DNA of 64,000 nucleotides from an uncultured Prevotellaceae bacterium (GTDB taxonomy: Bacteria; Bacteroidota; Bacteroidia; Bacteroidales; Bacteroidaceae). Shown here in pieces: positions 44,188 through 52,561 of this stretch. Both the position numbers and the translations under genes were made by a program. Positions within the stretch are counted from its first letter, which is position 1. Each line of letters begins with the position of its first letter. The stretch lies in NCBI GenBank assembly GCA_937898415.1, contig CALDLA010000051.1:1-64000 (forward strand), given 5' to 3'. The notes under the pieces were generated by a model that worked only from the letters and a program-made list of their open reading frames with translations, was not told the DNA's origin and ran no database searches.

Positions 44188-45192
44188 TTACTTCAGTTTC
44201 TCCTCGATCTTCTTCTGCAGGTCGACCGTTGAAAGTCCCCGCTCAAGGATACGTCCGCTACGGTCGGTCAGGATGTTGTCAGGGATGGCCGAGAAGCCCA
44301 GCTTTGCGACGGCCGGCGTCTGCCACATCTTCCCGTCGCAGACGTTGTACCACTTAATGGAGTCGCGCTCCATCTGGCTCTTGCACTCCTCAGGATTGGC
44401 ATCGATGCAGAGGCCGATGAGCTGAAGCCGCGAACCGTAGTTCCTCTTCAGTCGGTGGAGCTGTCGCTGCAGGCCCTGTGACTCATAGTTCCATGATGAC
44501 CACAGATAGACGACGTTCAGCTCGCCACTGAGGTCGGCATTGGTGACGCGCGCTCCTGTCGTGGAGATGGCCGTGAAGGCCGGCAGTTTCTTTCCTTTAC
44601 GGGCGTCGCGCAGCTGGTCTATCTGCTGCTGTACCCGCTTCACCAGCCGCTGGTTAGGATTGGCCTTGACTATCAGCTGCAGCAAGGTGCTGGCCTTGTT
44701 ATAGTCGGCATCTGTCTTCAACAGGAAATATTTATTGAGGATATAGAGACAGGCGGGCGACGCGGGATGCTCCTTGATGAACTTCTCGGCTACCTTTTCG
44801 GCCTCAGGGGGCGTCTTACCGCCCACTTCCAGCCGGAACTGCGTCAGCTGGTCGTTGTCGTCGTTGCCCGTCACCCTCACCTCACGCAGGTGTGAGGCGT
44901 CACCCTCCATCGTCAGCGAGAAGCCAGGAGCAGCAATGACGGGAATGATTGTGTAGTTGGGGAAAACAACAGAGAGCACGACGGTATCTGCCTGCAGCAG
45001 CGGTAAGTCGTAGGTGAACTTACCGTCGGCCAGCCTGATGGTATCGACGCTTCCCCGCCCCATCTGGTTGAAAACAGCGAGCTCGCCCTGATTGAAGTTC
45101 TTGAACTTTCCCTTCAGACGGAACATGTCGTCGGGATTAGAACAAGCCACCACAGTCAGGGCGAGCAGGAAATATCCGAATGATTTCTTCAT
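44188..45192 (-). CDS. Thioredoxin-like lipoprotein without CXXC
   Basis: 334 aa lipoprotein (lipobox VVACS at residue 17). An N-terminal DUF4369-like beta domain (FRLKGKFKNFNQGELAVFN) is followed by a thioredoxin/AhpC-like fold (GKKLPAFTAISTTGARV, VVYLWSSWNYESQGLQ). The position of the CXXC pair is SSWNYES, so the protein should not be redox-active as a disulfide reductase. Eight bp after the TPR lipoprotein gene on the same strand. Confidence 0.82.
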   Translation of the reverse strand: MKKSFGYFLLALTVVACSNPDDMFRLKGKFKNFNQGELAVFNQMGRGSVDTIRLADGKFTYDLPLLQADTVVLSVVFPNYTIIPVIAAPGFSLTMEGDASHLREVRVTGNDDNDQLTQFRLEVGGKTPPEAEKVAEKFIKEHPASPACLYILNKYFLLKTDADYNKASTLLQLIVKANPNQRLVKRVQQQIDQLRDARKGKKLPAFTAISTTGARVTNADLSGELNVVYLWSSWNYESQGLQRQLHRLKRNYGSRLQLIGLCIDANPEECKSQMERDSIKWYNVCDGKMWQTPAVAKLGFSAIPDNILTDRSGRILERGLSTVDLQKKIEEKLK

Positions 45193-45199
45193 CAGGTGC

Positions 45200-46879
45200 T
45201 TACTTGGCCACGCTCTTCAGCTCCAAGTCGTTGGCAGCATATTTAGCGTAGCTGGCATCCTTGGCGATAGCGGTTTGCAGTGCCTGGGCAGCGTCGCTGG
45301 TGTTACCCATGCGGGCAGCCAGGATAGCCTTCAGGTAGTCGGTCGTGGCATCGGGGTTCTTGACGTACTTCAGCGTGACGGCAGCCGAGGCGTAGTTCTT
45401 GTTCAGAATCTGGGCCAGGGCGGCGCTGTTCGAATAGACGTCCTTGAAGTCCTGCTCAGCCTGAGCGTAGTTGCCCTTAGCCAGGTTCAGGTTGCCCAGC
45501 ACCTCAGCCAGTCCGTTGGCACCAGTAGCCTTGGCGATGTAGTTCTCGGCAGTCTGGATATCACCACTCTGCAGGGCGATGAGGCCTAAGTTGGCAGCGG
45601 CCTCGGGCAGGTTGGCGCTCACCTTCTGAGCCTGCTCGATGTACTTCTTTGCAGCCTCAATATTGCCAGCGGCATACTCCATCGTGGCGATGTTGTTATA
45701 GGCGCGGGCGTCGTTGGGGTAGATTTCCGTCGTAGCCTTGTAGATGTCCTCCTTGGCGTTGGCATCCTCAGTCAGCGTGGCGGCATACAGCATCTCCTCG
45801 ACGTTCAGCTTCGAGGGATCAGCCTTCAGCTGCTCCTGAATCTGCTCGTCGCTGCGGCCTACGGTCTCGTAGTTGATGATCATGCGCGAGCGGCGCAGCT
45901 GGGGCAGGATGCCGTCAGCCAGCTCACGGAAGGCAGCCGAGATGTTCTTAATCTGCTGTTCGCGCTCCTGCGGATCCTTATACATAGAGAGTACGCGCAG
46001 GATGACGTCCTTGTCCTGAATGTTGGAAGCCTTGACCAGCTCCTGGAAACCGTCCCAGTCCTCAGCCGTGTACTTGGCATCGACGGTAGCGTCGCTCAGG
46101 TTAGCCTTCTTCAGCTGCTGCTCGACGTACTGCTGGGTGTTCTTCTGACGCTGCATGGCCAGCTTGTCGTTCAGGTCGTAGCCACCGTCAGGTGATGCGT
46201 AGGCCGATACCTCGACGTCGTTCAGCCTCAGACCCTCGCGGTCGTTGTTAATCTGCTCCAGCAGCTTGACGAACTCCTGCACGGAGTTGTTCTTCAGCTC
46301 GCTCTGGCGCAGGGTGGCCTGCTGGATGAGGAACTTGATGGCAGCCTCCTGCTTCTGGGCGTTGATGCGCTGGAAGGCATCGGGGGCGATGGCGGCCTGG
46401 GCCGACTTCAGCGTGTTCTTATAAAGCTCAGAGGTGGCGATGATACCGTTGGCCACCTTTACTGCCGGAATGTAGGAAGGCTTGTTTCCTACGCGGGCAA
46501 TGAACGACAAATACATGTCGGCCTTGTTGCAGTCCAGGTAGTCGAAGGCTGCTTTCATGTTGTAGCGGCCACCAGCCTTGTAGAGGATGGTCTGGTCGTT
46601 GCCCTGAACCTTTTCACCCTGGAAGGTGGCACCTGTTGCCTTGACGACCTGACCGTCGGCGTAGCGCAACTCAGGTACTACCGTCACTACGGCCTTCTTC
46701 TTCATGTACTTTTCGGGGAAGGTGCCGTTAATGGTGGCAGGCACTTTGCCGACCTGTGTCTCCAGCGGATTGGGAGTCACGGTGAAGTTGTCGGCTGAGA
46801 GTGCTCCAAGTTTGCCCGAGCATGACGTCAGTAGCAGCAGTGCTGCTGCTGGAATAAGAACAAAATAATTTTTCTGCAT
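45200..46879 (-). CDS. TPR lipoprotein
   Basis: 559 aa lipoprotein (MQKNYFVLIPAAALLLLTSCSG). Residues 25-240 form a beta-rich region with an OmpA-like hint (VEVSAYASPDGGYDLNDKLAMQRQ), and the C-terminal half has TPRs (NDARAYNNIATMEYAAGNIEAAKKY). Similar large lipoproteins are abundant in Bacteroidales, probably peptidoglycan- or envelope-associated; role inferred. Transcribed away from tRNA-Leu on the same strand. Confidence 0.8.
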   Translation of the reverse strand: MQKNYFVLIPAAALLLLTSCSGKLGALSADNFTVTPNPLETQVGKVPATINGTFPEKYMKKKAVVTVVPELRYADGQVVKATGATFQGEKVQGNDQTILYKAGGRYNMKAAFDYLDCNKADMYLSFIARVGNKPSYIPAVKVANGIIATSELYKNTLKSAQAAIAPDAFQRINAQKQEAAIKFLIQQATLRQSELKNNSVQEFVKLLEQINNDREGLRLNDVEVSAYASPDGGYDLNDKLAMQRQKNTQQYVEQQLKKANLSDATVDAKYTAEDWDGFQELVKASNIQDKDVILRVLSMYKDPQEREQQIKNISAAFRELADGILPQLRRSRMIINYETVGRSDEQIQEQLKADPSKLNVEEMLYAATLTEDANAKEDIYKATTEIYPNDARAYNNIATMEYAAGNIEAAKKYIEQAQKVSANLPEAAANLGLIALQSGDIQTAENYIAKATGANGLAEVLGNLNLAKGNYAQAEQDFKDVYSNSAALAQILNKNYASAAVTLKYVKNPDATTDYLKAILAARMGNTSDAAQALQTAIAKDASYAKYAANDLELKSVAK

Positions 46880-46916
46880 CTTGAATAAAAACGTTTTTAT
46901 GGATTATAATCTTTCG

Positions 46917-47002
46917 TGCCGCGAGCGGGACTCGAACCCGCACAACCATTACTGGTCAAGGGATTTTAAGTCCCTCGTGTCTACCAATTCCACCATTGCG
47001 GC
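46917..47002 (-). tRNA. tRNA-Leu (anticodon TAA)
   Basis: 86 nt on the minus strand: acceptor start GCCGCAA, D-arm TGGTAGACACGA, anticodon arm GGGAC-TTAAAA-TCCC with TAA, a long variable arm, T-arm GCGGGTTCGAGTCCCGC and acceptor GCGGC. CCA is not encoded. Long variable arm and anticodon fit Leu. Confidence 0.95.
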
Positions 47003-47089
47003 TGGGCCAGCTTTTCCGAAAAAGCAGTGCAAAGGTACGGTTTATTTACGTAACCGCCAAAACTTTTACACAATTTAATATATCTGTCG

Positions 47090-48604
47090 TCATTCTTTGG
47101 CCTTGTCCATCAGCTTCAGCAGTTCGGCGCGATAGCCGTATGAATCGAAGCCGAGCCCCTGCCCAGCCAGTTCCTTGGCCATGCTGATGGTGGCTTCGCC
47201 CTTGTAGGGAGAGTTGCGCAGGATCATGCCGTAGGCGGCAACGCCGGCGGCGAAGGACAGTTCGCTGGAGGGATTTTCCCAGATGCTGCTCCTGGCTACC
47301 TTCGTCTGCAGCGGGATGCTGTTGTCCGTAAGCGACTTCTTATAACGGCAGTCGAAGGTAACGATCGGCTCATTGGCGCCGTTCTTGTTCCACATATCGG
47401 GGGTGGGTACTATCTCGTAGAGGGCGGTGATGGTCTGTCCGGCACCTATCTCGCCGGCGTCTTTTTGGTCGTCCTCGAAGTCCTCGTTGCTCATAACGCG
47501 GTTCTCGTAGCCGATGAGGCGGTACTGGCTCACAAATTTAGGGTCGAACGTCACCTGGCACTTCGCGTCGTTGGCCACGCTGACGAACTGGCTGCGCTCA
47601 TGTACGAAGACCTTCATGAGCTCGTTCTCGCAGTCGATGTAGTGGTAGGTGCCGTTGCCCGCGTTGCTCACCTTCTCCATCATGTCGTCGTTCAGGTTGC
47701 CCGTGCCGAAGCCGAGACAGGTCATGTAGATACCCTTGCGGGCGTAGCTCTCTACCATCTCGACCAGGGCATCGGTACTGGTGACGCCTACGTTGAAGTC
47801 GCCGTCGGTGCCCATGATGACGCGATTGTTGGCCTTCGGGTCATAGTTATGCAGGGCCTCCTCGTAGGCCATCTTCAGGGCCTCGCCGCCGGGGGTGCAG
47901 CCTCTGGCTTTCAGCTCACTGATGGCACTCTTGATTTCATCGGCATAACGGACGCTCGTCGATTCCAGCAGTTTCTTGACCTCGCCGGAGTAGGTGACGA
48001 TAGAAATGCGGTCATCAGGGTTCAGCTGGAAGAGCAGTTCGGTGAGTCCCTTCTTCAGCAGGTCGAGTTTGTCGCTGCTGTACATCGAACCTGACACGTC
48101 TATCAGGAACACGAAGTTGGCGCGGGGCATCTCGTCGGCCTTCAGCTCCTTGCCCTTGAGGCCCAGCCGCAGCAGCAGGTGCTCCTGGTTCCACGGGCAG
48201 CGTCCCACCTCGGCATTGATGGCCAGCGCGTCGTTGCCCGTGGGTGCCGGATAGTCGAAGGTGAAGTAATTCAGGAACTCCTCAATCCGCACGCTCGACG
48301 GATTGATACCCCAATAGCCGCTTTCCAGATAGCGGCGCATGATGGCATACGACGCCCCGTCGGCATCGACGGAGAAGGTGGACACGGGCTCCTGCGAGGC
48401 CTCGACAAAGGGATTGTCGGTAAACTCCTGAAACTTGTCGCCTGACTGGGGAACCATCGGCTCATTGGGCTCATTACTGGCGTAGCCGTCCGTCACAAGT
48501 ACCATGCCACGCAGTTCGCCACCGTCATCATTTCCAACCGTCGAACACCCTGCCGTCATCAGACTCAGGGCTGCTGTTGCTAACACAGAATGAATCTTTT
48601 TCAT
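47090..48604 (-). CDS. YfbK-like VWA lipoprotein
   Basis: 504 aa lipoprotein (lipobox TAGCS). N-terminal vWF_A-associated region (NPFVEASQEPVSTFSVDADG), a VWA domain with intact MIDAS DVSGSM near 170, and a DUF3520-like C-terminus. Periplasmic or surface metal-dependent protein interaction is expected. Divergent from the DUF4840-like/ECF sigma operon and preceded by a promoter-like motif matching that operon's, so it is likely in the sigma factor's regulon. Confidence 0.9.
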   Translation of the reverse strand: MKKIHSVLATAALSLMTAGCSTVGNDDGGELRGMVLVTDGYASNEPNEPMVPQSGDKFQEFTDNPFVEASQEPVSTFSVDADGASYAIMRRYLESGYWGINPSSVRIEEFLNYFTFDYPAPTGNDALAINAEVGRCPWNQEHLLLRLGLKGKELKADEMPRANFVFLIDVSGSMYSSDKLDLLKKGLTELLFQLNPDDRISIVTYSGEVKKLLESTSVRYADEIKSAISELKARGCTPGGEALKMAYEEALHNYDPKANNRVIMGTDGDFNVGVTSTDALVEMVESYARKGIYMTCLGFGTGNLNDDMMEKVSNAGNGTYHYIDCENELMKVFVHERSQFVSVANDAKCQVTFDPKFVSQYRLIGYENRVMSNEDFEDDQKDAGEIGAGQTITALYEIVPTPDMWNKNGANEPIVTFDCRYKKSLTDNSIPLQTKVARSSIWENPSSELSFAAGVAAYGMILRNSPYKGEATISMAKELAGQGLGFDSYGYRAELLKLMDKAKE

Positions 48605-48641
48605 AACTTACCTTGTTTTTCGTTTGTTAATGTCGTTTGTC

Positions 48642-48673
48642 ACTATAACGACGGCCGACGTGAAATCCTGCAC
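48642..48673 (-). promoter_or_regulatory. ECF-type promoter for the VWA gene
   Basis: On the minus strand GTGCAGGATTTC-N11-CGTTATAGT, ending 38 nt before the VWA start. It matches the plus-strand motif at 48729-48759. No TAnnTTTG box is seen here. Confidence 0.65.
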
Positions 48674-48728
48674 TTGGAAAATGAAAAAAATGTTAATCTG
48701 CCGAAATCGAAAAAAAGTTCAACTCGGA

Positions 48729-48759
48729 GTGCAAGATTTCGGCGTTTTCGCGTTATAGT
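48729..48759 (+). promoter_or_regulatory. ECF-type promoter for the sigma operon
   Basis: GTGCAAGATTTC-N10-CGTTATAGT, ending 25 nt before the start at 48785. Same two boxes as the divergent VWA promoter, which suggests recognition by the ECF sigma factor encoded in this operon. Confidence 0.65.
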
Positions 48760-48784
48760 ATTAAGTAGAAAAGAAAAAAGAGGT

Positions 48785-49390
48785 ATGAAGAGAATCGATA
48801 GAATCATTCAGTTGGTGGTGCTATGGGCGATGGCCGCACTCACGCTGGCGGCTTGTAGCGTGGACGATGCGGACAGTTACAACGACGCGCAGGCAGACAT
48901 CGGCCTTCAGCAGGCAAAAGCCTATCTCGGCGTGTGGGTAGCTGACAAGCAGGAGGTTGACACGGCGCGCCTGGAGGTGCAGGGGGTGCTGACGGTCAGA
49001 CTGCCTGAAGCGTACCTGGCGGGCATCTGCTTCGAGGGAAAGTCCGGAATACGATACACGGGACAGCCCGCCGTCATATCCATCGACCGTCAAGGCTATA
49101 CGGAGAATGCAGAATTCTCGTCTATCGACAAGGCGGCAAGCAGCTACAGCGGAACGGTGATGTATAACCCCGCCTCGTTCACGGTCATCGTGGGCGGTGT
49201 CGCCCATCGCGTTGACCTGCTGTCAACAGAGCGAAGCAACGCCATCTACTATAGCAGCACCGGACTCTGGGCAATAGGCATCAGCGTCAGCCGGCTACTG
49301 GTCACCAACCTCGACACCCGTGAGCAGTACGAACGACCACTGCCGGCCCCTGTCACCTTATATTATTACGCTACAAAACAAATCTGGTGA
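48785..49390 (+). CDS. DUF4840-like lipoprotein
   Basis: 201 aa from MKRIDRIIQLVVLWAMAALT, lipobox AACS at about 29. Mature part is beta-rich with VDTARLEVQGVLTVRLPEAY. Resembles DUF4840-type Bacteroidetes lipoproteins; assignment tentative. First gene of the ECF operon, 10 bp before the sigma start. Frame from 48590 is open but covers the promoter. Confidence 0.75.
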   Translation: MKRIDRIIQLVVLWAMAALTLAACSVDDADSYNDAQADIGLQQAKAYLGVWVADKQEVDTARLEVQGVLTVRLPEAYLAGICFEGKSGIRYTGQPAVISIDRQGYTENAEFSSIDKAASSYSGTVMYNPASFTVIVGGVAHRVDLLSTERSNAIYYSSTGLWAIGISVSRLLVTNLDTREQYERPLPAPVTLYYYATKQIW

Positions 49391-49400
49391 GGTAACGAGC

Positions 49401-49946
49401 GTGGAGACGGAACGGCAACTGTTGGAAGCGATACGCGGCGGCGAACGGGCGGCACTCAGGCGGCTCTACGACCGCTACTCGGGCTATGCAATGGCCATTG
49501 GGCTGAGGTATGTGCCTGAACGCGACGAGGTGCGCGACGTCATACAGGACAGCTTTGTACGTATCCTCACCACCATCGGCCAGTTCGACTATCGAGGCGA
49601 AGGGTCGCTGAAGTCATGGGTGAGCAGGATTGTCAGCAACCGCGCCGTCGACTACCTGCGCCAGCATCAGCGGTTCATGACCGTCGACACGATACCCGAT
49701 GAGCCTGACATCGCTGACGAGCCGGACATCGGAGGCATACCGCCCGACGTGCTGACGGCGATGATAGGCCGACTGCCGCCCAACTACCGCACGGTGCTCA
49801 ACCTCTACGTCTTCGAGCAGCAGCCCCACCGCGAGATCGCACGGATGTTAGGCATCAAGGAGAGCACCTCGTCATCGCTATTTTTCCGAGCCAAGAAGCT
49901 GCTGGCCAGGAACATCAAGGAATACTTAAAAAGCCAAGAGACATGA
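49401..49946 (+). CDS. ECF RNA polymerase sigma factor
   Basis: 181 aa with a GTG start (VETERQLLEAIRGGERAALR), preceded by GAGG. Region 2 is LRRLYDRYSGYAMAIGLRYV and DVIQDSFVRILTTIGQF; region 4 is LPPNYRTVLNLYVFEQQPHREIARMLGIKESTSSSLFFRAKKLL. An earlier ATG at 49320 would overlap the lipoprotein and add residues unrelated to sigma factors. Followed by its putative anti-sigma gene (ATGA overlap). Confidence 0.9.
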   Translation: METERQLLEAIRGGERAALRRLYDRYSGYAMAIGLRYVPERDEVRDVIQDSFVRILTTIGQFDYRGEGSLKSWVSRIVSNRAVDYLRQHQRFMTVDTIPDEPDIADEPDIGGIPPDVLTAMIGRLPPNYRTVLNLYVFEQQPHREIARMLGIKESTSSSLFFRAKKLLARNIKEYLKSQET

Positions 49947-51133
49947 AACCGGATAAATGGACACAACAACTGCACGACAAGCTGGCGGAGCACGAGATGG
50001 CTGCGCCCGATGACTTGTGGGCAGACATCGAGGCCGCCCTTGAGCAAGCCCCCGTCAGTCCCCTCCGTAGTGAGAAGTCCCGTTTCGTGACCTTGCGGCG
50101 ATGGACGGCGGCAGCGGCAGTAGCGGCGCTCATGCTCGGCGGCGGCTACCTGTGGTTCTCGCAGTCGACGCCCGCCCTTCAAGCCGAAAGCGAGAAAATG
50201 GCTGACACAGAGAGTACTGACGATGAGCCAAAGCAGGAAACCATCGTCGAGGAACAACCAAAGCTGTTGGCAAAGCTGGTGACAGGGAAAACACCGAAAA
50301 CAGAAACAAAAACCGTGACGGAAACGCCGCCTACTGAGTCGCCTACCCCACCCTGCGATAAGAGCGAAGAGGAACCACAGGCGACTCCCGCGATACCTGC
50401 GGAAGAAAAGCCGGAACGCCAACTGACGACAGACGAGCCCCGTCGCCCCGCTCTGGGTGGAACCGTCAGGAAGCAGCAGCACGTAACCCTTGGACTCTAT
50501 GCCACAAACGGCTTGGGCAGTCAGACCAACAGCAACCCCGTCCAGATGGCCGATGCACTCATCAAGCAGTATGACGACCTGTACACAAACACCTACGCAG
50601 CAGCCCGAAGCAGCGAACGCGTCTACCTGACAGGCTTCGAGGAGCGTCAGCACCACCACCAGCCCATCGCCTACGGCCTGACCTTAGGCTATCCGCTGAC
50701 CCCCCGCCTGTCGCTGACCACGGGCCTCGTCTACACAAAACTGGTCTCTGACTTCACCCAGGTGATGCGCAACATGCAGATACAGCGCCAGCAGACGCTT
50801 CACTACGTCGGCATCCCCCTGAACCTGAATTACAACCTGTGGACGTCACGCGGTTTCAAGGCCTACCTCTCGGCTGGCGCCGCCGCCTATTGGAACGTGG
50901 CCACCCGCTTGGTGAGCGACGGCGTGAAGCAGCAGATGGACAAAGACCGCCTACAGTGGTCGCTCAGCGGCAGCCTGGGACTGCAGTACGACATCCTGCC
51001 CCAGATAGGCATCTACGCCGAGCCCGGCCTGAGCTATTATCCCGACAACGGCAGTCGCCTGCAGACCTACTTCAAGGACAAGCCCACCACGCTGAACCTG
51101 CAAATCGGCTTGCGCATGAACATCAGCCGATAG
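49943..51133 (+). CDS. Anti-sigma-like protein fused to a beta-barrel domain
   Basis: 396 aa. Residues 1-50 look like a cytoplasmic sigma-binding segment (HDKLAEHEMAAPDDLWADIE), one membrane helix at 53-72 (WTAAAAVAALMLGGGYLWF), a long Pro/Thr/Glu-rich periplasmic linker (75-170) and a C-terminal PorT-like outer membrane barrel (residues 180-396). Position after an ECF sigma gene supports a signal-transducing role. Confidence 0.82.
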   Translation: MKPDKWTQQLHDKLAEHEMAAPDDLWADIEAALEQAPVSPLRSEKSRFVTLRRWTAAAAVAALMLGGGYLWFSQSTPALQAESEKMADTESTDDEPKQETIVEEQPKLLAKLVTGKTPKTETKTVTETPPTESPTPPCDKSEEEPQATPAIPAEEKPERQLTTDEPRRPALGGTVRKQQHVTLGLYATNGLGSQTNSNPVQMADALIKQYDDLYTNTYAAARSSERVYLTGFEERQHHHQPIAYGLTLGYPLTPRLSLTTGLVYTKLVSDFTQVMRNMQIQRQQTLHYVGIPLNLNYNLWTSRGFKAYLSAGAAAYWNVATRLVSDGVKQQMDKDRLQWSLSGSLGLQYDILPQIGIYAEPGLSYYPDNGSRLQTYFKDKPTTLNLQIGLRMNISR

Positions 51134-51160
51134 TTAATGTTATCCTTCAGAAACGAAAAA

Positions 51161-51197
51161 AGAGGGCTGGCAGCATTCAAATAGCTGTCAGTCCTCT
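51161..51197 (-). terminator. Terminator between barrel and smalltalk genes
   Basis: AGAGGGCTGgCAGC/GCTGtCAGtCCTCT, a long stem with A-run on its left, i.e. a T-run on the minus strand. Serves the minus-strand smalltalk/HU transcript and perhaps the convergent barrel gene. Confidence 0.75.
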
Positions 51198-51219
51198 CGT
51201 TGTGTTTCAGCGTTTGCTC

Positions 51220-51333
51220 TTAGAACGTTATTGGGCCGTGACCCAGGCAGGAGGTCGTGCCGAGTGCCGTCAGGGCAGCCGTCAGGATTGATACAACGAC
51301 CTGAATGATGGTCTTCCACGTTTCTTTCTTCAT
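51220..51333 (-). CDS. Smalltalk protein
   Basis: 37 aa, MKKETWKTIIQVVVSILTAA then LGTTSCLGHG. This tiny hydrophobic protein with a cysteine is the smalltalk family of Bacteroidales, found beside HU-like genes and often an amidase. It lies 38 bp downstream of the HU-like gene. No amidase gene follows here. Function unknown. Confidence 0.85.
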   Translation of the reverse strand: MKKETWKTIIQVVVSILTAALTALGTTSCLGHGPITF

Positions 51334-51371
51334 GGCTTGTCTCATTTTTTAGGTTAATAACTTGGTTTTGA

Positions 51372-51935
51372 TTAGCCGCCCGTTCCGGGGAGATCGTCAT
51401 CGTCGACGCCGCTGTTAGATCCGTTGCCGGTGTTCTCATTGCCGGTGTTCTCGCCGGTGTTCTCGCCGGTGTTCTCGCCGCCGTTCTCGTTGTCCTCCAC
51501 CTCTCCGCTGTCGCCGCTGGTCACGCGCTTCAGCACGTTGCCGTCCTCGTCCAGACAGGTAATCTGGATGCTGGTGTTCTTCAGCTCGTCCTTCACGTCC
51601 ACGTTGGGGGTGAAAATGATGCGCCGGGTAGTAATCAGGCTGGTCTTCACGTCCTCCAGGTCAGCCACCGCCTTAGAGCGGACGCCGAAGCGCATCGTTC
51701 CCAGACCGGGCAGGGGTACGCTGTGACCCTCAGTGGCCCACGTACGGATGACCTCGCCAGCAGCATCCCAAGCCGCCTTGATCACACCTGCAGAGATACC
51801 AGAGTGGGTAGCAGCCTCGCTGAACACCTTCTTCTCGGCAATGGGGATGTACAGGTCGGGGCGCATCACGAACTTCATCCCAGGGGTCTTACCCAGCTTC
51901 ACTTCACGTCGTTGTGCAATTACTTTAATCGCCAT
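51372..51935 (-). CDS. HU-like DNA-binding protein with acidic repeat tail
   Basis: 187 aa. Residues 1-120 are an HU/IHF-family DNA-binding domain of the Bacteroidales type (TPGMKFVMRPDLYIPIAEKK, VPLPGLGTMRFGVRSKAV). The tail after residue 145 is acidic and repetitive (GENTGENTGENTGNENTG), encoded by 12-bp tandem repeats. Probably a nucleoid or element-associated DNA-bending protein. Confidence 0.88.
   Translation of the reverse strand: MAIKVIAQRREVKLGKTPGMKFVMRPDLYIPIAEKKVFSEAATHSGISAGVIKAAWDAAGEVIRTWATEGHSVPLPGLGTMRFGVRSKAVADLEDVKTSLITTRRIIFTPNVDVKDELKNTSIQITCLDEDGNVLKRVTSGDSGEVEDNENGGENTGENTGENTGNENTGNGSNSGVDDDDLPGTGG
51426..51488 (-). repeat. 12-bp tandem repeat in the HU-like gene
   Basis: GCCGGTGTTCTC repeated four times (one copy separated by ATT) plus a variant GCCGCCGTTCTC, encoding GENT units. 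Unit length is a multiple of three, so copy-number change keeps the frame. Confidence 0.9.
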
Positions 51936-52121
51936 AATTCAAATTAGTTTTTAAATAGTTTGTAAATAAAATTCTCAATTCTCTCTTTGTCACCTTGTTC
52001 CGCTTCCTGAAGGTACTATTAAGGAATACAATTGCTCCTATTAATGCGCGCAATTTCTAGATTTAATCCTCGCAATTTTTACCCTTAAAGACCGCCTGTC
52101 CGCTTCTTCAATTTGACACTG

Positions 52122-52129
52122 CAAAGGTA
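52122..52129 (-). promoter_or_regulatory. -7 box of the HU-like gene
   Basis: TACCTTTG on the minus strand, leaving a leader of about 180 nt before the HU start. Confidence 0.55.
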
Positions 52130-52220
52130 AGAACTTTTGATTGCGGTTCACGAATACTTCACAAGAAATTTTTCATTTTTCTGCGATATTTTTTTCATTC
52201 CTGAATATCTTGACAAAAAC

Positions 52221-52364
52221 TGTTGCAGTGTTGCAGTGTTGCAGTTCTCTTAAAGCTATTCCCATACCCTAAAAATACTTCTATATTTATATATAAATAT
52301 AGAGTTAATTTTTTTACTTTCGTATAACTTATTTTGGAACTGCAACACTGCAACAACTGCAACA
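52221..52364. repeat. Symmetrical GTTGCAG iteron structure with central palindrome
   Basis: Three tandem TGTTGCAG (52221-52244) and, inverted, three CTGCAACA (52340-52364, one with an extra A) flank an AT-rich segment centred on the perfect 22-bp palindrome CTATATTTATA/TATAAATATAG (52281-52302). The two arrays are symmetrical about the same centre. Confidence 0.85.
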
Positions 52365-52384
52365 CATTGTGTGTCTGTACTGGG

Positions 52385-52437
52385 AAAAAACAAGACCCAC
52401 TAACTTGACCATCCGGCCAGAGGTTAGTGGGATTCAT
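52385..52437 (-). ncRNA. Candidate short RNA with intrinsic terminator
   Basis: A minus-strand TACCTTTG box (52443-52450) is followed by a roughly 50-nt transcript holding CCCACTAAC/GTTAGTGGG (52396-52431) and TCTTGTTTTTT. No ORF fits, so a small RNA or attenuated leader is likely. Confidence 0.55.
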
Positions 52438-52442
52438 CGCTG

Positions 52443-52450
52443 CAAAGGTA
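52443..52450 (-). promoter_or_regulatory. -7 box of the short RNA
   Basis: TACCTTTG on the minus strand within GTTACCTTTGCA. Confidence 0.55.
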
Positions 52451-52536
52451 ACACTATTATCTCTACCTGCCAAACTAAATCTATTAAAATATGTGTAAAA
52501 TCCAAATTAAATCACAATTATCTCCCAAAGTTTTTG

Positions 52537-52544
52537 TAACTTTG
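52537..52544 (+). promoter_or_regulatory. -7 box before the small ORF at 52562
   Basis: TAACTTTG, 17 nt before ATG 52562. Confidence 0.55.
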
Positions 52545-52561
52545 CCGCAAATTATGTAGTT

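Noticed and set aside
51426..51488. CRISPR-like repeat array
   Set aside because: 12-bp repeats without spacers inside a coding frame; a tandem repeat, not CRISPR.
52195..52473. 92-codon minus ORF over the iterons
   Set aside because: It runs through the terminator hairpin and iterons, with low-complexity translation and no homology cues.
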